A stretch of 50,075 nucleotides of DNA. Source: Vicinamibacteria bacterium. Its GTDB lineage: Bacteria > Acidobacteriota > Vicinamibacteria > Fen-336. Below the pieces are notes generated by a model that saw only the letters and a program-made list of their open reading frames with translations, searched no databases and had not been told where the DNA came from. The stretch covers positions 1 to 50,075 of the forward strand of contig JAMQGV010000011.1 of NCBI GenBank assembly GCA_025994075.1. The letters are read 5' to 3'. Every line of letters starts with the position of its first letter. Within the stretch, counting starts at the first letter, position 1. The position numbers were made by a program, and so were the translations under genes. Of the stretch, positions 18,880 through 28,819 are shown piece by piece.

Positions 18880-20108
18880 CCTCCGTCGCCGACTCCGGGC
18901 ACCTGCGGGCGCTGACGGCGGCCGAAGTGCAGGCCGCCTCGCACGCAGCGCCAACCCGCCGGCCGCGCGGCCTGGGCGTGGGGCTCGTCGCCGGGGCCGG
19001 GGCGCCGTTGCGCGAGTTGTGCGACTGGGAGGAGGCCGGCGCCGACACGGCCGCCGGGCGCCTGGCCGAAGACCCCCCGGATCTGCTGGTCGTCGACCGC
19101 GGCCTCGCCGAGGCCGATCGCGCGGCGCTGCTGGCCGCCCTGCCGCCACCGGGCGATCCGCGTCGGCCGGCGCTGGTCGTGTTCTCGGCCGTCGGCCGGC
19201 GAGGCCTCGAGCCGCCGCTCGAGGACGCCGCGGACGACGTCGTCGCCTGCGACGAGCCGCCCGAAGAACTGCTGGCGCGGGTGCGCACCGCGCTGCGGCT
19301 GCGCAGCGTGCTCTCCGAGCTGGCCCGCAAGAAGGGCGAGATGGAGACGCTCTACGCCCGGCTGGAGACGATCTCGCGGCGGATGGCGGACGAGTTGCGC
19401 CTCGCCGCCCAGGTTCAGCGCGGGCTGCTGCCGCCCGCCGTGCAGCACCCGCGGCTCGAGATCGCCCGCGAGTACATCCCCGTGCGCGAGATCGGCGGCG
19501 ACTTCTACGACGTCGTCGCGCTGGGCGAGGACCGCTTCGCGTTCGCGATCGGCGACGTGATGGGCAAGGGCGTGCCGGCCGCACTGCTGGCCGCCAACCT
19601 CAAGGCCTGCCTTCGGGCCCAGTTGCTGGCCGGGCCCGAGCCGATCGACGACCTGGTCGGCCGCGTCAACCGGCTGTTCTGGGAGGTCTCGCCCAAGGGC
19701 CTGTTCTCCAGCCTCTTCTTCGGCCTGTTCGATCTCGCTGCGATGCGCCTCGACTACGTCAACGCCGGCCACGACTACCCGTTCGTCGTGCGGTCGCAGG
19801 ACGGGGCGACGCTCGACCTGGTCGAAGGCGGCACCGTGCTCGGGCTGCTGGAGGAAGCGACCTACCGGGCCGCGTCGGTCCGGCTGCAGCGTGACGACCT
19901 CGTCGTGTTCTACAGCGACGGCGTCACCGACCGCGTCGACCGCAACGGCGAGTTGTTCGGCCTGGCCCGGCTGCGGGAGACCGCGCGCCGGGCCCGCGGC
20001 GACGCCGCCCGCATCGCGCTCTACTCGCTGCTCGGCGAGGTCCAGGGCTTCTCGGCGGGCACACTGCCCGACGACGACATGACGCTGGCGGTCGCCCGGC
20101 TGCGCTGA
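18876..20108 (+). CDS. SpoIIE/RsbU-type PP2C phosphatase with degenerate receiver-like N-terminus
   Basis: 410 residues from GTG at 18876, overlapping the regulator stop as GTGA. Residues about 25-140 look like a worn receiver domain: DPPDLLVVDRGL sits where the phospho-site strand would be, but the Lys and acidic pair are not evident. A short coiled coil (about 145-175) leads to the PP2C SpoIIE domain (about 180-410) with REIGGDFYDVV, GDVMGKGVPAALLAA, VNAGHDYPFV and DDDMTLAVARL, containing the metal-binding Asp residues. Such enzymes dephosphorylate anti-sigma-factor antagonists. Coupling to a two-component pair suggests that system also controls a partner-switch, although no STAS or anti-sigma kinase gene is in the window. 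Confidence 0.85.
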   Translation: MTSVADSGHLRALTAAEVQAASHAAPTRRPRGLGVGLVAGAGAPLRELCDWEEAGADTAAGRLAEDPPDLLVVDRGLAEADRAALLAALPPPGDPRRPALVVFSAVGRRGLEPPLEDAADDVVACDEPPEELLARVRTALRLRSVLSELARKKGEMETLYARLETISRRMADELRLAAQVQRGLLPPAVQHPRLEIAREYIPVREIGGDFYDVVALGEDRFAFAIGDVMGKGVPAALLAANLKACLRAQLLAGPEPIDDLVGRVNRLFWEVSPKGLFSSLFFGLFDLAAMRLDYVNAGHDYPFVVRSQDGATLDLVEGGTVLGLLEEATYRAASVRLQRDDLVVFYSDGVTDRVDRNGELFGLARLRETARRARGDAARIALYSLLGEVQGFSAGTLPDDDMTLAVARLR

Positions 20109-20118
20109 CGGGGCCCAA

Positions 20119-20136
20119 CCGCCGGCGCCCCGGCGG
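20119..20136 (+). terminator. GC-rich hairpin after the SpoIIE phosphatase gene
   Basis: CCGCCGG (20119-20125) and CCGGCGG (20130-20136) form a perfect 7-bp stem with a 4-nt loop, starting 10 nt after the stop codon. A smaller hairpin (GGCG/CGCC, 20135-20146) overlaps it. There is no T-tract, so it is only a possible terminator. Confidence 0.35.
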
Positions 20137-20204
20137 CGTCTACGCCGAGGGGTCCGCCGAACCCCCGACCCCGGGCTGCCGTGACCTCTTAAGTTGCTGT
20201 CGCT

Positions 20205-20234
20205 TTGGAATTTAGGTCGGCCTGGTGCTAGATT
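20205..20234 (+). promoter_or_regulatory. Putative promoter of the secretion operon
   Basis: TTGGAA (20205-20210), an 18-nt spacer ending in TGC (extended -10), then TAGATT (20229-20234). It lies 15 nt before the ATG of gspF in an otherwise empty 141-nt gap. Confidence 0.45.
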
Positions 20235-20249
20235 GCCCGGGAACAGCGC

Positions 20250-21455
20250 ATGGAATGGGTGTGCAGGGTCGGGACGCCGACCGGTGAGGTGATCGAGCGC
20301 AGCTTCGCGGCTCCCGACGAGGGCAGCCTGCGCGCGGAGCTGGAGCGCCAGGGCCTCTACCTGTTCAGCGCCCGCCGTGCGTTCTCGCTGGCCAACCTCG
20401 GCTTCGAGCGGCGGGTGGCGCCGGCGCTGCTGCAGCTCTTCTCGCAGGAGCTCGCCGCGCTGCTCAAGGCCGGGTTGCCGCTCCTGCAGTCGCTCGAGGT
20501 GATGCTCGAGCGCCAGAAGGAACCGACCTTCCGCCGCTCGCTGGAGCAGGTGCGGGACCGCGTCCGCAACGGCGTGGCGCTCTCCGAGGCGTTCCGCGCC
20601 GAAGGGCCGCTGTACCCGCCGATGTTCGCGGCCAGCCTGGTCGCGGGGGAGCGCTCCGGCAGCCTGGAGACGGTGCTGCGCCGCTTCTCGCAGTACCTGC
20701 GGCTGAGCCTCGGGCTGCGCCGCAAGGCGATCGCCGCCTCGATCTACCCGCTGGTGCTGCTGACCACGATGCTGGGGCTGATCGCGGTGCTGCTGCTGCG
20801 GGTGATCCCGCAGTTCGAGTCGTTCTACGAGGGCCTCGCCGCCGAGCTGCCGCTGCCGACCCGCGTGCTGCTGAAGCTCTCCGATCTCGCGACCGCGGGG
20901 GCGCCGTGGCTGGCGGTCGCGGCGATCGCCGCCTTCGTCGGCTTCCGGCTGTGGCTCGGGCGCCAGGGCTCGGCCGCCGCCCTCGACGCCGCGCTGCTGA
21001 AGCTGCCGTACTTCGGCACCATGCTGCGGATGTACGCGACCGCGCAGCTCGCGCGCACGCTGTCGACGCTGCTGCAGGGCGGGCTGCCGCTGCTGCACGC
21101 GCTGGACGTGGCCGCCGCGTCGGTCGGCAACCGCGCGATGGCGCGCGCGGTCGCCGAAGCGACGCCGCGCATCCGCGAGGGCCGCAGCCTGACCGCCTCG
21201 CTCGAGGAGACGCGGATGCTCGACGACCTCGCGCTGGAGATGATCAAGGTCGGCGAGCACACCGGCTCGCTGGCCGACATGCTGAACTCGGTCGCCGAGT
21301 TCTACGACGAGCAGCTCGAGGTGCGGCTGCAGGCGGCGCTGGCGCTGCTGGAGCCGATCATGCTGGTGCTGATGGCGGTGATCGTCGCCGCCATGCTGCT
21401 GGCCTTCTACCTGCCGATGTTCGAGGCGATCTCGGCGATCCAGGGGAGGCTCTGA
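20250..21455 (+). CDS. gspF: Type II secretion / type IV pilus inner-membrane platform protein (GspF/PilC family)
   Basis: 401 residues from ATG at 20250. It contains the duplicated T2SS-F domain: a first copy (about 65-190) with LAALLKAGLPLLQSLEVM and a second (about 265-390) with TLSTLLQGGLPLLHALDVA. Three membrane helices follow the family pattern, the last near the C-terminus (LEPIMLVLMAVIVAAML). The protein sits in the inner membrane and couples the GspE ATPase to pseudopilin assembly. It leads an operon of twelve tightly spaced genes ending at 30752. Having F before E and at the operon head is a less common order. Confidence 0.92.
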   Translation: MEWVCRVGTPTGEVIERSFAAPDEGSLRAELERQGLYLFSARRAFSLANLGFERRVAPALLQLFSQELAALLKAGLPLLQSLEVMLERQKEPTFRRSLEQVRDRVRNGVALSEAFRAEGPLYPPMFAASLVAGERSGSLETVLRRFSQYLRLSLGLRRKAIAASIYPLVLLTTMLGLIAVLLLRVIPQFESFYEGLAAELPLPTRVLLKLSDLATAGAPWLAVAAIAAFVGFRLWLGRQGSAAALDAALLKLPYFGTMLRMYATAQLARTLSTLLQGGLPLLHALDVAAASVGNRAMARAVAEATPRIREGRSLTASLEETRMLDDLALEMIKVGEHTGSLADMLNSVAEFYDEQLEVRLQAALALLEPIMLVLMAVIVAAMLLAFYLPMFEAISAIQGRL

Positions 21456-21457
21456 GC

Positions 21458-23073
<1,616 letters not shown>

Positions 23074-23077
<4 letters not shown>

Positions 23078-24009
23078 CGCTGCTCGCGCGGCTGGCGCCG
23101 CCGGGCTCGGCGCTGCACAAGGCCTTCCTCGAGCCCGACCCGCCGGAGCTGGCTCTCGAGGTCCGCGAAGGCGGGCTGGGCCTGGTCCGGGCGCGGCTCG
23201 AGCAGGGGAGGCCGCGACTGCTGGCCGCCGGCGCGGTCGCGCTGGCGCCCGGGGCCCTGCGGCTCTCGCTGACCGAGCCGGGGGTCGCGGACGCCGCGGC
23301 CTTCGGCGCGGCGCTCGAGGCGCTGCTCGCGCGCTGCGGCGCCGCGGCCGGAGGGCGCGTCTGCCTGGTGCTGCCCGACGTCGTCGGCCGGCTGCGGCTG
23401 TTTCCCGAGGCCGAGTTGCGAGCGGCGAGTGCCGAGCAGTCGCTGGAGCTGGCCCGCTTCCGCCTGAAGAAGGCGCTGCCCTACGACGTGCGCGAGGCGA
23501 AGGTCGCGGTCTCGCTGCCCGCTCCCGGGCAGGGCGACGGCGTCGTCGCCGTGGTGGCGCGGTCCGTGCTCGAGTCGTACGAGCGAGCCTGTGCTGCGGC
23601 GGGCCTGTGGGCCGGCCGCGTGGAGCTGTCGTCCGTCGCGCTGTCGCGCGCGCTGCCGGCGCGCCCGGAACCCGTGCTGCTCGTCAACCGCGACCGTGGC
23701 TGGGCCTCGCTGCTCCTTCTGGCGGCAGGCTGGCCGCGACTGGTCCGCACGTTCGACCAGGAGGCCGTGCCTGACCCTGCCGCGCTGCTGCGCGAGGTGC
23801 GGGCCACCTGCGCCTTCGCGGAGGAGCGGCTGGGCGCGCGGCCGGCCGGCGTGGTGCTGCGCGACGCCGGCGGCGAGCCGGGCCTGGCCGCGGCGCTCGC
23901 GGGCGCCGCGGGGGTGCCGGCCGAGGCGATGGCGGCCGCGCCCGGGGTGCCGGCAGCCGAGGCGGCCGCCTTGGCGGCAGCGTGTGCGGCGTTCGAGGCC
24001 GTGGCGTGA
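23074..24009 (+). CDS. PilM/GspL-like actin-fold assembly protein
   Basis: 311 residues from GTG at 23074, overlapping the gspE stop as GTGA. The sequence is Ala/Leu-rich with no membrane segment. It carries the pattern of pilus assembly PilM/GspL cytoplasmic domains: a FRLKKALPYDVREAK segment (the 'R-x-E-IE-x-IPF'-like motif region, about 129-143) and a C-terminal half with VLLVNRDRGWASLLLL. It has lost the strong actin phosphate loops of typical PilM. Because it lacks a TM helix and is followed by separate PilN- and PilO-like genes, PilM is the better comparison than GspL. It would couple the ATPase to the periplasmic alignment complex. Confidence 0.72.
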
Positions 24010-24599
24010 GGCCCGACCTCAACCTGGCCTCGCGCCCCTTCCGCAACCGGCGGCTGCCCCTGCTCGCCACGGCGGCGCTGGTGGCGGCCGCCGTCGCGCT
24101 GACCGCGCTGCACGCGGCGCTGCTGCTGGAACTGTTCTCGCCGCGCGCGCTGGAGCGGCGGGCGGCAGTCGGCCGCCTGGAATCGGAGCTGCGGGCGTTG
24201 CGGGAGCAACAGGCGGGGCTGGTCGTCGCCGACGTGCCCGCCGCGACTCGCGAGCGCTGGCGGGCCGCGCGCGGCGTCGTGGAGCGCCGGGTGTTCTCCT
24301 GGACGCTGCTGCTCTCGCGCCTGGAGGCTGCCCTGCCGCGCGACGTGAGGCTCGTCTCGATCGCGCCCGGGATCGAGGCCGGGGAGGTGTCGATCGACGT
24401 GCAGGCCGAGGCCGAGAGCGTGGAGGCCGGCTTCGCCGTGGTCGCCCGCTTCGAGGCGCAGCCCGAGTTCTCCGACGTGCGGCCGCAGTCGATCGCGGAC
24501 GGCGATGGCGGCCGGGTCAAGATGAGCTACCGGATGAGATACCGGCCCGGCGGCGTGCCTGTCCCGGCCGCGGCGTCGCCCGCGGAGGCCAGGCCGTGA
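24006..24599 (+). CDS. PilN-like inner-membrane alignment protein
   Basis: 197 residues from GTG at 24006, overlapping the upstream stop as GTGA. The N-terminus PDLNLASRPFRNRR is a PilN signature (N-L-x-x-x-P-F/Y), which in pili binds PilM. One membrane helix (about 18-42) is followed by a coiled coil (about 50-78) and a small periplasmic ferredoxin-like domain (about 95-190). Acts with the PilO-like protein downstream. Confidence 0.78.
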   Translation: MRPDLNLASRPFRNRRLPLLATAALVAAAVALTALHAALLLELFSPRALERRAAVGRLESELRALREQQAGLVVADVPAATRERWRAARGVVERRVFSWTLLLSRLEAALPRDVRLVSIAPGIEAGEVSIDVQAEAESVEAGFAVVARFEAQPEFSDVRPQSIADGDGGRVKMSYRMRYRPGGVPVPAAASPAEARP

Positions 24600-25135
24600 G
24601 CGCCGCGCAGTCGCGCCTGCGCGTCGTGGCGCTCGCGGCGCTGGCGGCCAACGCGTTGGGCCTGCTGGCCTACACCCTGCCGCGACGGGCCGCCCAGGGC
24701 TCCGCGGAGCAGCGCGAGACGGCCCTGCGCGCGGACGTCGGGCGCGAGCAGCGCCGGCTGCGCGAGCGCCAGGTCCGGGCCGACGCGCAGCGCGACAACG
24801 CCCGCGACCTGGAGCGGCTGCAGGCGGCGCTGGCCCCGCGCGCGCAGGCGCTGGTGCCGATGCTGGAGGCGCTCGAGAAGATGGCCCGCGACTCGGGGCT
24901 GCGCCCGCGCCAGCGCCGGTACTCGGAGTCCGAGCTGCCCGGCACGGGGATCGTGCGGGTCGAGATCGAGCTGCCGCTCGAGGGCCGCTACGCGGCGCTG
25001 GTCGACTTCCTGGAGCGGGTCGAGGCCTCGGGGCGACCGCTCTCCGTCGACGCCCTCGCGCTGGAACGGGACGAGGCCCAGGCCCGGCTGCGGGTGCGGC
25101 TGTCGGCGTGGTTCGCGGCGGGGGACGCGTCGTGA
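24596..25135 (+). CDS. PilO/GspM-like inner-membrane alignment protein
   Basis: 179 residues from GTG at 24596, GTGA overlap with the PilN-like gene. One short N-terminal membrane helix (about 8-26), a long charged coiled coil (about 35-80), then a periplasmic ferredoxin-like domain (about 85-175) with VRVEIELPLEGRYAALVDFLERVE, the part of PilO/GspM that dimerises with PilN. Length and layout are normal for PilO. Position between the PilN-like gene and the pseudopilins supports the call. Confidence 0.75.
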   Translation: MSAAQSRLRVVALAALAANALGLLAYTLPRRAAQGSAEQRETALRADVGREQRRLRERQVRADAQRDNARDLERLQAALAPRAQALVPMLEALEKMARDSGLRPRQRRYSESELPGTGIVRVEIELPLEGRYAALVDFLERVEASGRPLSVDALALERDEAQARLRVRLSAWFAAGDAS

Positions 25136-25608
25136 GGGCGCCGCGGCGCGGCGAGCGCGGCTACACCTTCTTCGAGCTGCTCGCCTGTGCCGGGATCCTG
25201 ATGGTGCTGGCCTCGGCGGCGCTGCCGCTCGCGAAGGTGAGCCAGACCCGCCGCAAGGAACTCGAGCTGCGCCGGGCGCTGCGCGAGATGCGCACGGCCA
25301 TCGACCGCTACCAGGAGGCGGTGGTCCAGGGCCAGATCGGCGGCACCGACGTGAAGCTGGGCAGCGAAGGGTATCCTCCGACGCTCGAGGTGCTGGTGGA
25401 CGGGGTCTCCCAGGTCGGGCGCGTGGACCACAAGCTGAAGTTCCTGCGGCGGATCCCGATCGACCCGTTCACCGGCAAGGCGGAGTGGGGCTTGCGCTGC
25501 TACCAGGACGACGCGGACGAGACGAGCTGGTGCGGGCAGAACGTCTACGACGTGCGCTCGCTGGCGCCCGGCAAGGCGCTCGACGGCTCGGAGTACGAGG
25601 CATGGTGA
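25132..25608 (+). CDS. GspG-like pseudopilin (first copy)
   Basis: 158 residues from GTG at 25132 (GTGA overlap). The prepilin peptidase site is GERG^YTFFELL with Gly10 before the cut and Glu at +5, followed by a hydrophobic helix of about 20 residues. The rest resembles GspG: an ELELRRALREMRTAIDRYQ helix, YPPTLEVLVDGV and a C-terminal IPIDPFTGKAEWG region. It is assembled into the periplasmic pseudopilus. No prepilin peptidase gene is in the window. A 7-nt overlap joins it to the second copy. Confidence 0.85.
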   Translation: MRAPRRGERGYTFFELLACAGILMVLASAALPLAKVSQTRRKELELRRALREMRTAIDRYQEAVVQGQIGGTDVKLGSEGYPPTLEVLVDGVSQVGRVDHKLKFLRRIPIDPFTGKAEWGLRCYQDDADETSWCGQNVYDVRSLAPGKALDGSEYEAW

Positions 25609-25994
25609 AGACACGGCAGGCCGGCTTCACGCTGCTGGAGCTGATGGTGGTGATCACCATCCTCGGCGTGCTGGTGGCGGTCGCGCTGCCCTCGTACCGC
25701 AACGCGGTGGTGCAGGCGCGGGAGGCGGTGCTGCGGCAGGACCTGTTCGTGTTCCGCGATCTGATCGACCAGTACCAGGCCGACCGCGGCCGCTACCCGG
25801 AGTCGCTCGAGGCGCTGGTCGAGTCCGGCTACCTGCGCAAGATCCCGGTCGACCCGATCACGCAGCGCGCCGACTGGGTGGTCATCGAGGCGGAGCCCGA
25901 CCCCGCCAACCCCGGCGAGGTGACGGGCATCTTCGACGTGCGCAGCGCGGCCCAGGGGACCTCGCTGGGCGGCACGCCGTACGCCGAGTGGTGA
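25602..25994 (+). CDS. gspG: GspG-like major pseudopilin (second copy)
   Basis: 130 residues from ATG at 25602. The class III leader is short (MVKTRQAG) and is followed by FTLLELMVVITILGVLVAV, a textbook prepilin N-terminus with Glu at +5. The globular part has IDQYQADRGRYPESLEALVESGYL and KIPVDPITQRADW, typical of GspG. It is the cleaner of the two copies and the likely major pseudopilin. It overlaps the upstream gene by 7 nt and directly abuts the next. Confidence 0.9.
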   Translation: MVKTRQAGFTLLELMVVITILGVLVAVALPSYRNAVVQAREAVLRQDLFVFRDLIDQYQADRGRYPESLEALVESGYLRKIPVDPITQRADWVVIEAEPDPANPGEVTGIFDVRSAAQGTSLGGTPYAEW

Positions 25995-26522
25995 GTGCGG
26001 AACCGCGCCCTCGTCCTGGCCCTGCTCGCCGCGCTGGCGGTCGGCGTGTGGAGCACCTGGCCGGGCCTGTCGGCGCCCGAGCCCGCGTCGGCCGGCCCGG
26101 CAGCCCGGCCCGGGCGCGCCGCCGGCCCGCCGCTGCGGATCGACTACGACCGCGTCGCCGCGAAGCGCCCGCAGGCGCAGGTCGGTCGGCGCGACCTGTT
26201 CGAGTTCGGGCCGCTGCCGACCCCGGAGCCCACGCCGACCCCGGAGCCCACGCCGACGCCAGAGCCCACGCCGACGCCGGAGCCCACGCCGACCCCGCCG
26301 CCACCGCTGCCGCCGCTCAACGTCGAGTTCCTCGGGGTGGTGGAGGACGGGAAGGGGCTGAAGCTGGCCGTGCTGCTGACCGACAAGCGGGTGGTGCTGA
26401 CGGGCAAGGTGGGAGACGTCGTGGCCAACCGGCTGAAGGTCGTCCAGATCGGCCTCGAGTCCGTGGACGTCCAGGAAGTCGGCAGCGAGCGCGTGCGCCG
26501 CCTGCCGCTCAAGGGGAACTGA
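25995..26522 (+). CDS. GspC/PilP-like periplasmic connector with Pro-rich spacer
   Basis: 175 residues from GTG at 25995, immediately after the gspG stop. A membrane or signal helix (about 4-20), a linker, a proline-rich spacer made of four PEPTPT units (about 76-100), then a C-terminal beta domain (about 108-172) with NVEFLGVVEDGKGLKLAVL and VGDVVANRLKVVQI. This matches the HR domain of GspC and PilP, which contacts the N-terminal domains of the secretin. Its stop and the secretin ATG share one base (TGATG). PilP versus GspC cannot be settled by sequence reading. Confidence 0.75.
   Translation: MRNRALVLALLAALAVGVWSTWPGLSAPEPASAGPAARPGRAAGPPLRIDYDRVAAKRPQAQVGRRDLFEFGPLPTPEPTPTPEPTPTPEPTPTPEPTPTPPPPLPPLNVEFLGVVEDGKGLKLAVLLTDKRVVLTGKVGDVVANRLKVVQIGLESVDVQEVGSERVRRLPLKGN
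26221..26292 (+). repeat. Tandem 18-bp repeat, four copies, encoding PEPTPT units
   Basis: Four head-to-tail 18-nt units at 26221, 26239, 26257 and 26275. The first two are identical and the others differ at two or three positions. In frame within the PilP/GspC-like gene. Length could change by slippage without breaking the frame. Confidence 0.9.
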
Positions 26523-28819
26523 TGATGCGATCCGCCTCCGCCCGGCGCGCCGCGGTCGCGCTGCTGGCGCTCGCCGCGCTCGCGGGCTGCGCCGCGCGCT
26601 CGGCCTACCGCCAGGGACTCCAGGAGGGCCGGCGCGGCAACTGGGACGTCGCCGTCGCCCGCCTGACCCGGGCCTTCGACTCCGACCCCGAGAACATCAG
26701 CTACCGCATCGCGCTCGAGAACGCCCGCTCCCAGGCCTCGCGCATGCACCACGTCGAGGCCCGCAAGCGGCTCGCCGCCGACGACCTGGCGGGAGCCGTC
26801 GACGCGCTGGAGATCGCCGCCAAGTACGACCCCGGCAACAAGTCGGCCTCGGACGACCTGGCCATCGTGCGCGCCAAGCTGCGCGAGCGCGAGGCGGCGA
26901 AGCAGCAGCTCGCGGAGTTCGAGGCGGCGCGGCAGCGGGCCCGCAGCCAGCTCCCGGTGCCGGTGCTGTCCCCGCGCAGCCCGGTGCCGATCTCGATCAA
27001 CTTCTCCGACCAGAGCCTGGAGAAGGTGTTCGAGACGATCGGCAAGCTGGCCGGCGTCAACGTGCTCTTCGACGAGCAGTTCCGCGACAAGAAGGTCGGC
27101 GTGCGGCTCTCCGGCGTCACCTTCCAGGAGGCCCTCGACCAGATCTGCCTGGTCAACCGCCTCTTCTACAAGGTGCTCGACCAGAACTCGATCATCGTCG
27201 TGCCGGAGTCGCCCGCCAAGCGGCGCTCGTACGACGAGGTGCTGGTCCAGACCTTCTACCTCCAGAACGCCGAGGCCAACGAGGCGGTCAACGTGATCAA
27301 GCAGATCGCGGGCGTGACCAAGGCTCAGGTCACCCCGGCGCTGGGCGCCATCACGGTCGTCGCCACCCCGGACAAGATGGCGGCCATCGAGCGCGTGCTG
27401 GCGGCCCACGACAAGGCGCGCGGCGAGGTGATGGTCAAGGTCGAGATCCTCGAGGTCAACCGCAACAACCTGAAGCGCTACGGGCTGTCGCTGTCGAACT
27501 ACGAGGCCTCGGTGACGCTGTCGCCGACCGGCGCGGAGGGCGAGCTGGCGAGCGGCTTCACCAACGCCCGCGCCCACCTGCTCTCGTCGCTCAACCTGGC
27601 GGACTTCGTGGTCAGCATCCCGTCGACCCTGCTCGCCCAGTTCCTCCAGACCGATTCGACCGTGCGCATCCTGGCCTCGCCGCAGCTGCGCGCGGCGGAA
27701 GGGAAGAAGACCGCGCTCAAGATCGGCACCGAGGTGCCGGTCCCGGTGACCACCTTCACTGCCACCGCGGTCGGCAACTCGACGTTCTCCCCGGCGACCT
27801 CGTTCCAGTACCGCAACGTCGGCATCAACCTCGAGCTGGAGCCGAAGGTCAACGCCGCCGGCGAGATCTTCCTCGGCATGACCGCGGAGTTCAGCCTGCT
27901 CGGCGAGGACCGCAACGTGGGCACAGCGGCGGCCCCGCTGGTGGTGCCCACGTTCCTGACCCGCAACGTCACGGGCACCCTGCGGCTGAAGGACGGCGAG
28001 ACTTCGCTGATCGGCGGCCTGCTCAGCCAGCGCGAGGCCGACTCCTTCCGCGGCGCGCTCGGCCTGCGCAACGTGCCGCTGCTGAACAAGCTGCTGGGCG
28101 CCAACTCGAAGACCCAGGACGAGACCGAGATCCTGATCTCGATCACGCCGCACCTGGTGCGGGCTCCCAAGGTCACCGAGGACGACCTGCGCGCCTTCTC
28201 GTTCGGCACCGAGGAGGTCGCGCGGGTGCCCGGCGCGCGGCCGCTGTTCGGGCCGGAGCTCGAGCCGACCGCGGACGCCGCCGCGCCCGTCGCGACGGCT
28301 CCGGCGCCCGCGCCCGTGCCCACGCCCAGCCCGACGCCGGAAACCCGGCGTCGCCCCGGGGCCCGGCCGCGCCCGACGCCGACGGCTGCAACGGGCGGCC
28401 CGCCGGCGCCCCAGGCAGCGCAGTCCGTGAGGCTGGCGCCCGCCTCGCTGACGGCGCGCCGCGACCAGGCGCTCGAGGTCAACCTGCTGCTGGCGGCGCC
28501 CGCAGAGGTGACGGCCGTCGAGGTGGTGGTCCGCTACGACCCGGAGCGCCTCACCGGTTTCGAGGCCGTGGCAGGCTCGCTGCTGACGCTCGACGGCGCC
28601 GCGGTCGGCGCGGAGCGCACCGAGGAGCCGGGCCGTCTGCGGGTCCGCTTCGTGCGCCCGCGGGCCGCAACTGGCGCCGGGGCCCTCGTGGCCTTGCGCG
28701 CCCGGGCGGCGGCCGCGGGGGCGACGGCGGTCGCGGTCGAGAGCGTCGTCGTCACCGGGCCCGGCGGGGAGCAGAAGCTGGCAGTCCCCGCGCCCGCCAC
28801 CATCGAGGTCCAGGAATGA
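26522..28819 (+). CDS. gspD: Secretin lipoprotein (GspD family) with TPR N-terminus and cohesin-like C-terminus
   Basis: 765 residues from ATG at 26522 (a second ATG follows at 26525). Lipobox LAGC at 20-23. Residues about 28-130 contain TPR-like helical repeats. A short secretin/TonB (STN) domain is at about 153-225, one NolW-type N domain at about 240-305, and the secretin barrel at about 310-550 with the family signature near GALGLRNVPLLNKLL and ETEILISITPHLV. A Pro-rich linker (about 580-637) leads to a C-terminal domain of about 125 residues with LEVNLLLAAPAEVTAVEVVVRYDPERL, a cohesin-like beta fold. It forms the outer-membrane channel. The TPR and cohesin-like additions differ from proteobacterial GspD. 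Confidence 0.88.
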   Translation: MMRSASARRAAVALLALAALAGCAARSAYRQGLQEGRRGNWDVAVARLTRAFDSDPENISYRIALENARSQASRMHHVEARKRLAADDLAGAVDALEIAAKYDPGNKSASDDLAIVRAKLREREAAKQQLAEFEAARQRARSQLPVPVLSPRSPVPISINFSDQSLEKVFETIGKLAGVNVLFDEQFRDKKVGVRLSGVTFQEALDQICLVNRLFYKVLDQNSIIVVPESPAKRRSYDEVLVQTFYLQNAEANEAVNVIKQIAGVTKAQVTPALGAITVVATPDKMAAIERVLAAHDKARGEVMVKVEILEVNRNNLKRYGLSLSNYEASVTLSPTGAEGELASGFTNARAHLLSSLNLADFVVSIPSTLLAQFLQTDSTVRILASPQLRAAEGKKTALKIGTEVPVPVTTFTATAVGNSTFSPATSFQYRNVGINLELEPKVNAAGEIFLGMTAEFSLLGEDRNVGTAAAPLVVPTFLTRNVTGTLRLKDGETSLIGGLLSQREADSFRGALGLRNVPLLNKLLGANSKTQDETEILISITPHLVRAPKVTEDDLRAFSFGTEEVARVPGARPLFGPELEPTADAAAPVATAPAPAPVPTPSPTPETRRRPGARPRPTPTAATGGPPAPQAAQSVRLAPASLTARRDQALEVNLLLAAPAEVTAVEVVVRYDPERLTGFEAVAGSLLTLDGAAVGAERTEEPGRLRVRFVRPRAATGAGALVALRARAAAAGATAVAVESVVVTGPGGEQKLAVPAPATIEVQE

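Noticed and set aside
20221..20238. Sigma-54 promoter (GG...GC) before gspF
   Set aside because: The gap between GG and GC is 9 nt rather than the required 10, and a better sigma-70 reading with extended -10 is available.
26221..26292. CRISPR-like repeats
   Set aside because: The units are directly adjacent 18-mers with no spacers and encode a Pro-rich linker in frame.
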